From Symbiodinium natans (lineage: Eukaryota; Sar; Dinophyceae; Suessiales; Symbiodiniaceae), in NCBI GenBank assembly GCA_905221605.1, contig CAJNDS010002723.1, positions 388,001 to 452,000 on the forward strand: DNA of 64,000 nt, written 5' to 3'. The notes beneath the pieces are model-generated. The model was not told the origin of the DNA, made no database searches, and worked only from the letters and a program-made list of their open reading frames with translations. The position numbers and the translations under genes were made by a program. Position 1 is the first letter of the stretch; each line of letters opens with the position of its first letter. This document shows, piece by piece, positions 1 to 12,370 of this stretch.

Positions 1-1554
1 AAGGGGGCTTCACAGGGCATTCCAGAGAGCGACCGGGGCTAGGTCTTTGCAACGTCCTGTGCAGGCCTTGCATACTTCTTCAAGGCGGTGGAGCAGGAGG
101 CTCCCCGGCTGCCCCCCCCCCCCCCTGCGCTTGGCGTGTGTTGGCCTTCGCACTCAAACACGATGGCTTATTAGTAACTTATCAGGCCCTTTCCACATCT
201 TTCTGCGCTAGTCGCGCTTGTGGTGTCAGTCGTGCTTAGTCTCTTGTACGACGGCAGGCACAAGCGCCTTTCGCATCCTGGCAGCCTGCGGGGTCTTGCC
301 GGCCGCGCTTGTGCCGAGGGTTGGCAGATCGGGCTCTGTGAGATAAGCGAGTCCCAGTGCACGCTTGCAAAGGGTCGCTGCAAAGGGAGACCCCTTTACG
401 CAGCAGGCAGCTGCGCGAAGCGGCCCTTCAAGCCTTCGAGGATGCCCGCGCAAACCTGGAAAGGCGCCCTGCCCCCCCATGGCCCCGAAGGGCCCAACAA
501 GAATCCAATAAAGGCCCTGGTCACCGTATTTCTCTGTTCTCAATGTTGGGGTCGACCAGAGGCCCCCAAGACCCCACGAGGCTGGTTCTTGGCATCGGCA
601 TTATGATGTTTATCGTGTAGAGATGTTTTTAAAAAAGCGGATGCGATGAGAAGTTCCCACGTGCTTTTGAAGAGGCCCCGACTGAAGATCTAACCCTGTT
701 CATACGAGTGCGACTTGCGACTTGCGTTGGCTGGCACCACGCATGGACCTTTGTTGCAGTGCTGGCTTTGGACATCGTAGCAGTGCAAGAAAGGGAAGGA
801 GGAGAGCGGTGGTTTATGAGCTCGCACCGGAGGATGTCCATGTGGACGGCAAGTGATGACCAGCTCGTCGGTTGCCTAGTCATGCCCCGTGGATGTCCAG
901 TGGATGCCCTACTTGAGGCCCTTGAAACCCAAGGTTCCTAGAAGCGGCCCGAATTGCGAGAGTCGAAGTGCGTCGTTGGCGAAGGTGGAGAGTCTGAAGA
1001 TGACGGACAACCGCTTGGCCAAGCCACTGTCCTGGGATGGTCTCGCCCTGAGCTGATCTTGGGGTTGTGCCGGCCTCCTCCTCCTCCTCCTCCTCCTCCT
1101 CGCTTTGCATTCCCTCCTTCCCTCCAGCTCCCCCCTCTCAGTGAGCCATCCCGCTCTATCACTCCTTCCTTCCACTCACTGAGCATCAGCCCAGTTGTTG
1201 CAGCACCGAGACTCTTGTATAGGAGGAGGGGGGGGGGAACGTCTTATCCTTCGGCAAGCGCTCTGCCTGAGAATGGTATCAGGATGCATGGTTGGGACCG
1301 GGCCATCAATCCTTGCTCACTTCCTCTCTTCCTGGATCCCTGCCTCGCCCCCCTGTCATTGGTTCTGGCACGTTGCCTGAAGATGCATGTTTGCCTTCGA
1401 CGATTTTCAGCAAGCATTGCGGAGTGCCGAGGTTGGAAGTTCTTCGGCTGGCGCCCGTGAGTGTCAAAAAAACAGTGCGTGAAGATTCTGCACGAGCATG
1501 CAGCTGCTGGATCATTCTCGTTGCAGCCTCATCAAGACGGCTTGGCATTCGCAG
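1..1554. other. mostly non-coding leader region
   Basis: No gene can be supported here. A short stretch near 366-500 on the + strand reads as an amphipathic, Arg/Ala/Glu-rich helix and could be an isolated exon, but it lacks clear splice sites. A CTC/CCT run near 1075-1100 and poly-C/poly-G runs near 111-125 and 1222-1238 make the long ORFs here unreliable. Confidence 0.4.
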
Positions 1555-1680
1555 GTCGACGGTGGCTCGGAGCTCGATGCGTCTGTATTGCAGGACATCA
1601 TGCTGCCCTATGTACTGCACATTGCTGGGACACAGCAAGGGAGAGAGGCTGCAACAAAACACAACATGGAGAGGGTTCAG
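1555..1680 (+). CDS. internal coding exon, unidentified
   Basis: The 126-bp stretch has a CAG acceptor directly before it and stays open as 42 codons ending in CAG|G. It starts VDGGSELDASVLQDIMLPY and ends NMERVQ, a mixed, soluble-protein composition rather than simple sequence. Only this exon is clear; the rest of the gene was not found. The protein is not recognised. The frame choice rests on the splice sites and composition only. Confidence 0.4.
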
Positions 1681-2128
1681 GCCTCTCATCTCATTCATTC
1701 CTCGTCAAGCTCTAGATGTCTACGCATGAAGAAGGAGACAGGAGACATGAAATGATGACATGAGTATGGGTCAGGCAACTTGTCCTTTGCCTCCGCACCT
1801 GCAGAGCTTGCTCAAGAGCCGAGGCTGAATAGCTCAAGTAGCACTTCATGGATGCACCGAACTTTGCAATGTACATCGTACGTGAGCTCTAGCCACGTCG
1901 AAGGAGGATTGTAGACATGTACAGGCAACAGAGTCGGCAGGAGAGAGCCCAGCACAAAAAAACCAGCACCGTCAGCATATCTCCTCCCCTTAGATGCACC
2001 TCGTCTTCGGGACGCGCTTGTCCCTCGAGGGCCCTGGCGGGCTTCAGGCGGGCTTTGGGGGGCTGAACTTGACTCCGCCAGCGTGGCGGCGTTGAGTGCT
2101 GCGCTGTGAAACGGCGGCGTTTTGCAGG

Positions 2129-3957
2129 ATGGACCCGGCGGCGGCGCCGGAGGCTCCAGAGGTTCCAGAGGAGGACGGTGGCAAGAAGGACGATGAGAGC
2201 GACTACGGGGATGACGATGGGCTGTCTTGGTCTGGGCCATGGAATGCCGCCTCGGAGGCGTGTCCGATTTCAGCTTAAAACCTGATGCGGCCAGGTATGC
2301 ATCTGCTGCCGTTGATGCAGATGCAGAGGCTGGCTTGGAGATGATGAGATGCAGGCACATTGCGGGTGCAAGAGCGGATTTCTGCAGAGGCAGCACCAGA
2401 TGCGCAGGAACAGCCAGAGGACGCGTATCGGAATTTGTTAACGTGAGCCAAAAAGCAAAAACCTCTCTGCTTTATTAGGACTCAGTCGTGACTGACCCCT
2501 ACGCGGTGGCAGAGTGCGCTTCCTGGCTTGGATCTTGCCGAAATCGGACCGAGGTGGTTTCCTTAACTGAGGTCCGATCCGTACGAGATGTTCTCCGAAG
2601 ATGAGGTTGAGGCCCGAGCTTGCACAGGTACAGGAGATGTCAAAGCTTGCCGCCTGCTTTGCCGCCATTCGACTGTGCCGCTGTAGGGCTGTGCCGATCC
2701 ATGGCTGATCCCAATGTCAGCAGGCTCCGGACCTCACGACCTCAGAGCCCAAAGCAGCGGCTCCAGAAGATGTCCTGGCCTCATTCACAAGGGTGCCTGG
2801 GCACCCTACGTAATCACACAACAGCAGCATATGCAACACAGAACACCATATGCTGAGCCCATCTGAGGGCTCTCCCGAGGCACAGAAGCGGCCGGCAGAG
2901 CTGTCCAAGCCCTCACCGAAGCCCTCAGCGGCGCCTGACCTCAAAGGCAGCAAAGGCAGCCAGGAAGGGCCACTTGGCAGACCGGCCAAAGCTCAGAGGA
3001 CGGAGGCGGGACTTTTTAGAAGTTGCCTCTGATGTGTTCGATGTAGCCTTTGCTGTTTTGGCACTCTTATTGGCATGGTATTGAAGCCTCATTGCAGTCC
3101 TGTCGAGGCCCCCGCTGCCGAGCCCCAATTGACTCAGCCAGCTCCGTTGCCTTTGAAGCAGCTGGCCGAAGTCCTGCAAGTTCCGCCTGCTTCCGAGGCC
3201 GCGGCCGAAACCGGACAAAGTTGAGTTGTTGTGAATCTTCCTGTTAATCCGGAAGAGCTATCATCGTCAAGTGTCAACGTTGCTTACAAGATGCTGTTGC
3301 CTTTCAAACACCGATGTCTGCAGTCCTACATTTTGTGTGTCCTGTGCCGCCATACCAGGCCGAGCTACCAGTCTGGACACCCAGCTGGCTACAGGACGAG
3401 ATGAGCATAGCCACCATAGACAGACTGAGCCCGGGGGTACGGGGCTGCCGTTGTCGGAGGAGACCTCCGAAGGAGAGGCAGCTCTGACGGACCACCTCGC
3501 GCAGGCGCGACGCCGATCCCGATGTCTGTGGATGTCTGTGCAGCTTGTGCATGCTCTCTGGTCAGGTGCCAGAACGTGAGCTCGTCGACAAGGACTACGC
3601 ATCCCAGACACATCCCTCCACCCCACGCCTTCTGCCTCGGTTAGTGTGGTTACAGGAGACTGATTGTTCAAGTTTCCAAAGGAGGCTCTATCCTTCGGCA
3701 AGCATGCCGAGTGGTGATGACTTGAATGGGCTGATGCAAGATGCTGCTGATGTCGGAGAGCTCACCCAGAGTCATGCAAATAAGACTCGCAACGCCATGC
3801 AAGAGGCAGACCCTAAACGAAAGCACCCTATCACAGCATGACCCTGTAGGCAACCGACAGTCCAACCAAGAAGAAGCCCAGCACCGCCGGCAGTCCAGCC
3901 AAGAGGAAGCCCACACCGTCGGTCCGATCAAGAAGACGCCCAAGCATCCGAATGTGA
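2129..3957 (+). CDS. multi-exon gene for an acidic, Pro/Ala-rich protein
   Basis: The proposed start ATG at 2129 follows a CAG acceptor and opens an acidic stretch (MDPAAAPEAPEVPEEDGGKK and on). Further coding stretches with AG acceptors lie at 2572-2629 (SDPYEMFSEDEVEA), 2724-2791 (APDLTTSEPKAAAPEDVLA), 2850-3029, 3102-3225 and 3723-3837. A Lys/Arg-rich tail near 3865-3957 (PTKKKPSTAGSPAKRKP) ends at TGA 3955-3957. Low complexity, an acidic front and a basic tail suggest an intrinsically disordered, perhaps nuclear protein; that is inference. The frame is broken by a TGA at 3223-3225 with coding-like sequence on both sides, so exon borders there are uncertain. An opposite-strand 194-codon ORF at 1812-2396 is taken to be its shadow. 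Confidence 0.4.
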
Positions 3958-4417
3958 TGCTGCGTATGACCCGATCCTGCCTTACACAGAATTATCCCAT
4001 CGGATAACGTTGAACAAACAAGCCCTACCGAGATTGTGCAACACTATGCTTGCATTTTCAATCTCAGATTGATAAAACTTGCACACAACTGCATTCCACG
4101 TCTGCTGTGAGACACAGTTGCAGAGGACATCCTCGACGAGGCACGACCTGATCTGAACTCGCAGGAGATTGCACATTACTGCACCTTACTGCAACCTGGT
4201 AGTCTCGGTCAAGGTGTTGTCTTGGGACGAGCGCTGCGTTATCGTGCGGCAGGGGCAGGCTGGATCTGCAGTGTCCCTGGTAGGGCTGGGAAGCAGAACC
4301 GGTACTGAAGTTGCACACAGTTGCTATGGGCACTAGACTCTAGGCCACTATAGCCCCTAACAGTGTCTTTTGCAGCTCCTAAGTACTCACATTTGTTCTT
4401 CCCTACCGCAAAATCAG
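3958..4417. other. no gene seen
   Basis: No coding frame with splice sites and no repeat was found between the end of the previous gene and the next exon. Confidence 0.4.
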
Positions 4418-5529
4418 CTCGATCTGGAGGTGCACATCGAGTTGCAGCGCCGCAAGCCGCCCATGGACAATGCTGCCCTGCCCGGGGCCCTGGGTTGTGG
4501 GTTCCCCACTTAGCCGCCTTACCCGCCCTGAGCCCTTAACCACTCCAAAGCCTTGAGCCCTGCACCTTTCAACTTCTCATCGCGGCTGTCAGTGTTTCCT
4601 TCGACCCGATGCTGGACTATTTTCTTTGGTTTCGGTTTTAGGGATCCAATCCTCGGGGAGTTGGAAGACGGCTTTCAACTGGCCGTACACTGTGCGAGCA
4701 TGTGTGGCTAAGAAATGTTTTGATTCCGACAGATCCAACATACGACTTCCGGACCGCCATCCCCTCAATCTTATATTTGCAAGACACCACCAAAAGAGGG
4801 ACCTGATAAATACAGCTCTCTTGCACTAGGGCAGGCAGGGGCATTGCTTTTTGTATTGGGGCCCACAACTCAGGCTTCGTTTCTGCGACTGGCTGGATGA
4901 GCAGATGCCCCTGGTGGTCCGGTCCTTCAGTTGTTGGGGTTTAAGACATACGAGGATGTAACGGCGGTTGGTTCCAAAAAACCCCTGCTGCTGTTGCTCC
5001 TCCTTGTTTCTACTACTGCCGAGTCTTCGCGCGAGTAGTCTCTCAGGAAAAGGATGTGACCCCGCGAAGCGCAGATGCTTCGGCATCAGAGCCTAGCAGG
5101 TCTCCCACTTCCCGTACGTCAAAAAGAGCGGCGCATACGTCGCGCTGCCCTCAGTCACTCAGATGCTTCGGCTGTGCTGTGGCGTGTGAGTGCTTGGAGG
5201 ACCTTTCTGACAATGAGATTGGCACGGATGGTCTCGACAAGCTCTTTCAGGTACCAGCCTCGAATGTGGACAGAGTACCACTGAGTACCACACAGGAGGG
5301 GATACAGGGGGCCTGAGGGGAGTGGAGGTGCTACGGGGCCATCGTGTACCTTGTGTCGTCTTGAAAGCCTACCGAAACTCCGTGGATGTCTCTTGGCACT
5401 GAACTATGCTCAGAGAGAACTTCCTGAGATGAGAACTTTCTTTTCAAAAAATTGCAGTGCTTCACAGACAACGGATCTGAGGATTCCTTCGTGGACACTC
5501 TGGTCGAGTATCTGTACACCCAACCCGAG
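4418..5529 (+). CDS. exons of a possible leucine-rich repeat protein
   Basis: Three exon-like stretches are seen: 4418-4493 (starts LDLEVHIELQRRKPPMDN after CAG), about 5191-5250 (LSDNEIGTDGLDKLFQ, ending CAG|GT) and 5458-5529 (CFTDNGSEDSFVDTLVEYL, after TTGCAG). The pattern L-S-D-N-x-I-G-x-x-G-L-x-x-L fits a ribonuclease-inhibitor-type leucine-rich repeat, a family that is abundant in dinoflagellates. Only one such repeat is visible, so the family call is weak. The region 5100-5183 is open in two frames and was not assigned. Confidence 0.35.
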
Positions 5530-7384
5530 GCACACAGCAAAAAAGGCTTTGAAAGCTACTCAAAAGGCTTTAGAATCTACTCCAAGGCTTTAAGAGCTAC
5601 TCAAGAGAAGGTGCTGAGAGGAAAGCTTGTTCAACCTCCTGTCATGGACGCTGCCTTTTTGAGGCCTTTCCGATGCATGGTATCCACATCTCCCACAACA
5701 ACGTCGCGCGGTGCCAGGTTTAGATGCACCTGGCAGCTGCTCTGAAACTTGTGAGAGTCCCAAGAATCGGATGCGAAAAACGACTGCAAATGTGACCCGT
5801 GCCAGATCTCTGACAAGGGGGCCTTTCGCTTGATCCGAGCTGCCAAGTGCTTAAGATGCTCTTGAATGCCTTTCTTGCTGCTGGAAAAAAACCCTCCCAT
5901 TCCAGCAGTTGATCAATCTGTCGATTTGTCAAAAGGCAGCTCAGTGTGGGCATTATCCACGCCTTACCACACGCCTGCCGCTTTGGCTGCGACTGGAGGC
6001 AGGCAGTTATCCTCACTTTGAGATGAGTGAAATGAGCAGTAGACCTAGCTGTTCAAAGCCGGACGGGCGTGGGATCGGCCAGGTGAATGCTCTGATCAAT
6101 CCGCAGAAGGCGGAGATAAGACACAATGGGCTTCTGATATGGTTCCGATCATCTTCTTGACATCACAGGTGATCTCTGACGCGAATGATGAGGGCTTCAC
6201 TGTGTGCCTCATGCAGCGGGAATCTTGGGACTTGCTTGTAGGACCCGTAATGACCCGTAAGGGGGATGCATGGGCACTGTGACGCGCCCAGGGATGGACT
6301 GTGCAGCCGCGAGAAATGTGACCACTACTCGGGCGTTCACGCATGCAGCCTAGCCAGTCGCTCTGGTTTGCCGAGTCTGCTGTCTTTGGGCCTTTGTTTC
6401 CGAGGTGCAGTTGCCATATTTCCTGAATCAGCCTGCCAAGGCTTTTAGCATGTTGCCCTCCATTGCCCTCCGCTGCTGGGTAGCAGAGTTTCTGATGCCT
6501 GCAGGGCTTCGCCAATGTGGAGCAGTTCGGCGCGAGTCAGAGGTACCATTGTGTATCATTGGTATCATGCAGCAAGGGTGAAGAATGCTGAAGACATCTC
6601 CGAAAGTCCCTGGAGGCGGCAGACTTGGGCGGCACCCTACAGCTCCAGCCAGGGCACCCTGGCTCCCAAGGCCGCTCGTGGGCGTGCCGGGTCCATGTCA
6701 TGCAAGCTTTGCTCTCGTGTTCTTTCGGGTGGGAGGCTTCATCTCCGGCCGCTGCTCCAGAAAACCGGCCCAGAGCAAAGAGAGGAACATAATTTGAGAT
6801 GCTAAGGCTGGACCTCCCGATGGGCCCGCACCCTGGTGCTGTCGAGACACCGTAGAGCGTTGTAGAGCTTTGGAGCCTGTCGCCCTCAGTGGATCCCAGA
6901 TCCGAGGACGTCTGGCTCGTCCTTTCTGGGAGTGAAGGTAAAGGCAACTTCACTTCATCACGTCTGGATTCTGCAGTTCGCACTCCCTAGTGCACAAAGT
7001 CCTGCGCCAGCATGCCAACCGTCATCAACCATCCTTGGCCGCACATGATGCGGTCCCCTTCCTCTGGTTCAGAGATGCTCCGTTTGTGTCCGTTACGATG
7101 CAAGTGACACTCAGAGCCCGAAAATACCGCCACATGTCAGAGCCCAGCAATATGTAGCAATCGCTCACTCCTCGAATTGGTCAGAGCCGTCACAGAGCTT
7201 TGCTCAACGAAGGCTTTCTCTGAGTCGTATTTTGTTGCACATGCAGCGGCCATGCAGCGCCCATGGACTGCACCTCAGAGCTGCCGACCGCAGCCCAAGG
7301 GCACCGAGCCACTTGCCCCATAGATTTCGCCCTGTGCTTCTTTTTTGTGTCACTTTTGGTGCCCTCGCGCGCGAGCAATATGGT
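5530..7384. other. long stretch without a supportable gene
   Basis: Many short ORFs occur on both strands, none with convincing splice sites and composition. A weak + strand candidate lies near 6869-6945. No repeat array is present. Confidence 0.35.
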
Positions 7385-8595
7385 TGCAGGACCAGTGCGC
7401 TCCAAGCTACAAGATCTTCCCGAGCTTCGCGCATATCAGACAGGGCTCCCAGTTGAACTGGGTGAGGCTGTTCTTAAGCATCGACAGACTGCCGTTGACA
7501 TGCAGCCAAGGCGGACTCTTCTGCTGCCTGGTCTGTCGCAGATGAGGGTGCCCTGGTTGCAGAAAAAGTTTCGGTCCAATGGAACGACTTGAGAAGTGGC
7601 TCTCATGGTCTCGGCCCGAAGGAGTGATCGAGAGGGAGCTGGGCAGCAGCGGCAGAGGAGACGCATGATCCCCAGCATCGAAGCACAGCTGGGAGGCATG
7701 GCTCCAGGCCACTTTTTGCTCCCCTGCTCTCGCCAGGTGCTCAAAGCCTGCCTCAACTTGGATGATGGAGCGCTGAGCTGGGTGATGAGCCAAATACTGG
7801 CAAAGAAGGGCCCCCTAGTTCAGGACCAGGCGCGATGCCAATTGGATAGCACATTGTGTATATATAGGTTTGTATATTTGTGTGTATATATCTTTATGTT
7901 GTGAAGGTACAGTCATCTAATTTGCAACAATTGTGGTATGGTAGTGTTTCGTTTGAGAGCCTCGTGCAGGTGATGGGCCACGAGGATGAAGTGCCCACGG
8001 AGTCCAGGACCAGATCGAAGGCCGCCACATCATGTCCCATGTCACCCTGCTTTTGCTTCCTTTGCTTACGTCATCTAGGGTTTCGGGTAGGGTTCAAGGT
8101 GACTGCTTTCTCCGAAATCCTTGAGGGGTCAAGGACCGTGTCTTCCGGGGAGGCGGCCAAGGGGGCCGCAAATCATCGAAAAGAAACTTGGGGAGATTTT
8201 TCGTTCGTGCCTATTGCTTCTTTTGCCACTGTGACTGTTGGTGATAAGCATTGCTGCAAGGCCGGTGAATCAAGTTTCTGTCTGCTCGAATGTACGCATG
8301 CATTCGTAAGTCTGATTTATGTGGCAGGTTTGCTGTTCTGCACCAAGACTTTATGGGGATGGGAAGGTGTAGGCTCTCGACAGCAGAGGCTGGAACAACC
8401 AAGTGGGGCCTCGAAGCGCCACCTTCGGGCCCTTTATCGCCTGACTTCCCGAAACTCACCGCCCCTGAACTTTCAGCTGCAAATCAACCCTTACCTGTGC
8501 CGGAGAGGCATGAGAGCTCCGAAGCCTCTGAACCCTCACTTGCAACTGAAACACAGAAATCCGCACTTCGACGCCGAAGCCATGCCAAGCTCCAA
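7385..8595 (+). CDS. multi-exon gene, unidentified
   Basis: Coding-like stretches on the + strand, each after an AG acceptor, lie at about 7393-7504 (LPELRAYQTGLPVELGEAVL), 7737-7850 (VLKACLNLDDGALSWVMSQI), about 7971-8040, about 8127-8200 and 8373-8595 (Pro/Ser/Glu-rich, for example APELSAANQPLPVPERHE). The last stretch is compositionally a disordered linker. No domain was recognised. TA-rich sequence at 7855-7900 separates two exons and is probably intronic. Exon borders are approximate. Confidence 0.4.
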
Positions 8596-9522
8596 GGTTC
8601 AGGGTTTCTGGCTTACCTGCAGACCCTTAGTTCTTTCGACAGGGGCTTTTCCATGTTGGGCAACTACGAACATGTTGCAAGAATCAAACACACCTAGGTC
8701 TCGGGACTTGGTGTAAAGGCAAGTTGTTCCAAAGAATGCTGAACAAACATGCTGTATTTTAACGAGCGTGCATGCGCACATGCGGCGAGTTCGTAGACGT
8801 CGCACATCGTGCCAATCGTATGCACGTGCCATGCGTGTTGCTTCAGTTTCATTCGCGTGCTTTCTTGTGGAGACTCCGCGCTCCCACTGCCCATCCGCTT
8901 TGGTGTCCAGGGAGTGACGACATGGTCTTCGGAGGACGGCAGCCGCGAACCGAGAATTCCGGCAGGTAAACGGCAGGTGGGCTGCAGCAATATCCTTCTA
9001 ACTGAGGCATCAGAGCCATGGAGGAGCTGCCGCCACAAAAGGTGCCTGGACATAGGTATCTGGGTCTCTCACACTGCATCAATGCACATCCTCCACATCC
9101 TCCACATACTTCGCATCCTTCCATTCTTCCTCTCGACCTTGCTAATGCCGCGCGTAAGCCAAATCCCTTGCTACGTCCGCGTCTTTACGAGAGCCTCGGT
9201 TCCGAGGCGCCTTCGCCTGGGCGCAAGACTCGGAGGACTGCCTGTCACACGCGCATGCTATTCCCGACAATCGTCCGCACTTCCCAGCCTCTCAACAACA
9301 AAGGAGAAGCTTGCTAGCGCAAATGGGCAAAGGGCAGCCTGGGATGGCAACAGCTTCAACCACTATGGCACCTGGGACAGCAGCCATCAGCCTGGGCCAT
9401 CCTAGCGCTTCTGCTTGACTGTGCTGCAGGGGTGTGGTTATTGGGGTCTTGCTGTTAAGGTTACACGCCAAAATGTAGGACGAGCCTCACATAGCTATCG
9501 CCAAGTGTTCCCCCAACAGTAG
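8596..9522. other. intergenic or intronic; one weak exon
   Basis: A + strand stretch at 8911-8966 has both a CAG acceptor and a CAG|GTAAAC donor and could be one exon. The 198-codon ORF at 8809-9405 has no supporting splice context as a whole. CATCCTC-type repeats lie near 9085-9125. Confidence 0.3.
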
Positions 9523-10451
9523 TGGATAAAGGCGAAGATATCGGATGTGCTGCGCCCGGTTGTGGACAGCTTCTCTTTCCAGACGTTCATTGTGTTCTGG
9601 GTGCGGGCCCCGTGCTCTGACAGTTCACAAAGGTCCACTGACTTGTGATGACCTGTCCCTTAGGTCGTCGTCGCTCTATTTGGTGGTGATCTCGCGACAG
9701 TCACGGAATTGCCGGACGAGCCGGGCCTCTTTCTGCTCGACCTCATGATGTCCATAGCGACGCCTGGCAAAAGCGGGAGGCGACATCAGACAAGTTGCGC
9801 TTCTTATTTTCTACAAGACTCTGCAATTGCTTCACCATGACACTTGCCATTGCTATGAAGTGCTGGAGACTCCTGTTGAACTCTGAGGACAGTTGTTTTC
9901 TGCATTGAAATGGCCTTGAATTGCCTGGCGCGCAGCTTGGCCACGAGCGGCCAAGGGGGGGGTTGGTGGGGGAATCAGCGGCTGGCACGCGCCATGAAAC
10001 AAGCGGAAGCGTGCGCATGAAAAGTGCATGTTAACTTCTGAGGCATGCATATCTATCCGTTATCGTTCTTTTTTGCGATGGACTTTATTGGAACTCTATC
10101 CATGGCCTTTGAAACTCGGACAGCAAAACAAGACAGAGCTTGAAGACATTGTGCTACGATCGGTGGCGTAGTCATAGCTGCAGTACCTGGCTTCTGAGAG
10201 AACTTGGATGGTTGCCATGCAAGACCAGGAGATCTCCTTTCTACTTGGCAACCAGGCCCGCCATGCCCGCCACGCTTGCAGAACGATACTCAGCGCTTTT
10301 GGATGCGGTGACTGTTGCAGGCACAGATGCAAGAGACGCAAGATGGTTTCGATGCTGTCCTGATGCGTGACCCAGCTGGGCTCAGTCTAGCAGCTGCCAG
10401 GGCTCTTGACATGTGTGTACAGGTGGTCCAAGATCCTACAAGAGACAGATT
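9523..10451 (+). CDS. multi-exon gene, unidentified
   Basis: Exon 9523-9600 gives 26 codons (WIKAKISDVLRPVVDSFSFQ then TFIVFW) and ends exactly at a GT. Exon 9664-9772 follows TTAG and continues VVVALFGGDLATVTELPDEP. A later exon at 10321-10451 follows TTGCAG and reads AQMQETQDGFDAVLMRDPAG and on. The hydrophobic run across the first junction could be a membrane segment. No family was recognised. A minus-strand exon candidate overlaps the middle of this locus (9764-9882), so the internal structure is uncertain. Confidence 0.4.
9764..9882 (-). CDS. minus-strand exon candidate
   Basis: Read on the minus strand, a CTCAG acceptor is followed by 39-40 open codons with a helical, Lys/Gln/Ser-rich composition (EFNRSLQHFIAMASVMVKQL, then QSLVENKKRN), and the stretch ends at CCAG|GC. 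This is better coding sequence than the + strand reading of the same bases after 9772. Either a small antisense gene exists here or this is a chance frame. Confidence 0.3.
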
Positions 10452-10761
10452 CGGATTCAAGCCTAAACCCCGCGCCCTCGTTGCGACTGTCACAGTTTGT
10501 AGCAGCCCGCGCCTACCCCCCCCCCCCCGCGCTGAATAAATGTAGGAGTGGCGGGGGTGCAGAATTGTAGGACATGTTTTCGGAGACGGCGCCTCTAAGA
10601 GGCCGTGCGAGTAACCACAATTTCTGGGGCTCGGGGTGGGGTGGGGTGGGGTGGGGGGGGGGTAATCACGTGACTTGGGACTTCACACCTGCAACTCCAA
10701 AGCCTGAACCCCTAATCCCCAAAGGCCTAAACCCTTGCTGTTTAATTCGGGGTTTATAAGC

Positions 10762-10830
10762 AAAACGCGCCCGCGCCTAGGCGAGAGCGCAATTTCAAGC
10801 AAAAAATGTGTCCGAAACTTCAAAATGACA
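10762..10830. repeat. dispersed repeat, copy 1
   Basis: This roughly 70-bp segment, containing CGCGCCTAGGCGAGAGCG followed by an A-rich part, recurs at 11138-11210 in the same orientation with few changes. A shorter related piece (GGCGAGAGCACTATTTCGAA) lies near 11038. Confidence 0.7.
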
Positions 10831-11137
10831 CCCCCTACAAAAAACACAACAAACAAAAGATCCTTAAACCCAAAAGAATAGTCCAAGCAGTGCAAACCCA
10901 AATCCTGAAACCTGAACCCTAAACTTTGAACCTTGAACCCTGAAGAAGAATCAACTTGAGGCCACTTTCAGGATCCAGTGCGCAAGTCTGTTGGGTTACA
11001 ACCAAAGCACAATTCCAGAAAATCATGCCTGCGCTGTGGCGAGAGCACTATTTCGAACCTGAACTGCCGGAGCCATAACGCAGAAAAAACTTCCCGAACC
11101 GAAAATCGCTATTTGAAAGTTCAACATGGGGAATGAG

Positions 11138-11210
11138 GAAAACGTGCCCGCGCCTAGGCGAGAGCGCAATTTCGAGCAAAAAACGCGTCCAAAACTTAAA
11201 AAAAAAGACC
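11138..11210. repeat. dispersed repeat, copy 2
   Basis: Second copy of the repeat at 10762-10830, about 375 bp downstream. Both copies carry the palindromic core GCGCCTAGGCG. Confidence 0.7.
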
Positions 11211-12370
11211 CCCTGGAAAAAAAACAACCAAAAAACGATCAGGCTTCGAGCGAAAATGCATTTTTCCGAAAAAAAGACCTAACCCTTCAGTGTTTTCGAG
11301 CCCTGCAAATGCTGCGGTCATGACGAAAATGTGTGTTTCGCTTGGGTTTTTAGCCCCCGACGCGAAAAATGTAACCAAAAAATGTGTTCACTCGCACGGC
11401 CTCTTACGGGCGCCGCCGCCATGTTTTCCTACAATTGCCAGTGTCCGTGTCCAGCGGAAATAAGAAATAAGCAGGGGTATGCGTGGCTTGCCCTGCACGA
11501 GGCAGCTGCAAAACGTGGACCCAGACGTGGGATCCTACAATTGACACATTCGTATCGATGGGGCAGTGAAAATTATAATCTACATTTACTGCCCCCCACC
11601 TCCCCTCCTAAGCACAGGGGGGCACTGCGCCTTTTGTTTGTTTGTTTTCCGTGAGCCGTGCCTTGACTCTCCGATGATGTCTGAGTCCAGGTTTACAGGG
11701 GGCACAGGTGGGGAGCGTCGGCATTGATGCCGAATAATGCTCATGGTGAACTCAGCCTTGTTGCTGACGTTTGTGTACTCGGATTCGCGTGCGCCGTTAT
11801 TCGGACTATGAATCGGCATTGGTGCTGATCGAGATCGTGCCCACTTCCATGTGCTGTTAGAAGTTTTGCTTCATGTGTGTCCTTTTAGTCCTCTTCAAAA
11901 CCGCGCTGCGCTGGAAATATGAAGTTCGTGCCCCTTTCTCAAAGCCACAGACGCTAGAGCATCGCAGGTACAGCCCGAGCAGCGAAGATTGGGGCTGCAT
12001 GGCAGGGAAGTTGGATGAAGTTGGGGTTTGGGGTATTTTGGGGTTTTGGGGTGCAGGGTGCAGGGTTCCCTCTCGTCCCGGCACGCCTGACTTTGACAAG
12101 TGCAGCGTGGCAGTGTGAGCCAAGGCACGCATTGGCCGGCTATCGAAGCTCATGAAATATGCCGCGGGCCTACTCGAAGCTCTCGTCCTGTTTGCTGTAC
12201 CGCCCCCACCGAAAACACACGGATGTGCAGCTTGCATCAAGGTGTCTTACCGTGTTACCAGACATCACGGTGTTCTGTCCACAGACAAACCTGCCGAAGC
12301 CAAAGTCTTGTCAACGAAGCTGATGCTCACACTGCCACTTGGCAGCTCAAGAGCTCCTTGTTTGTCCTAG

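Larger units (their letters stand above)
10452..12370. other. repeat-rich gap
   Basis: No gene is supported. The stretch contains poly-C and GGGGT runs (10507-10530, 10630-10665), degenerate telomere-like ACCCTAAAC words (10690-10930), two copies of a dispersed repeat (listed separately) and GGGGTTTTGGGG-type sequence near 12030-12055. Confidence 0.5.

Noticed and set aside
1812-2396. 194-codon minus-strand ORF
   Set aside because: Antisense of the acidic first exon at 2129; Pro/Ser-rich shadow with no acceptor.
5184-5200. 16-base GT...AG gap as an ultra-short intron similar to 17976-17992
   Set aside because: The LRR exon can simply begin at about 5191 in a frame that is already open upstream, so no such intron is needed; the likeness of the two gaps (TGCTTGG) looks like chance.
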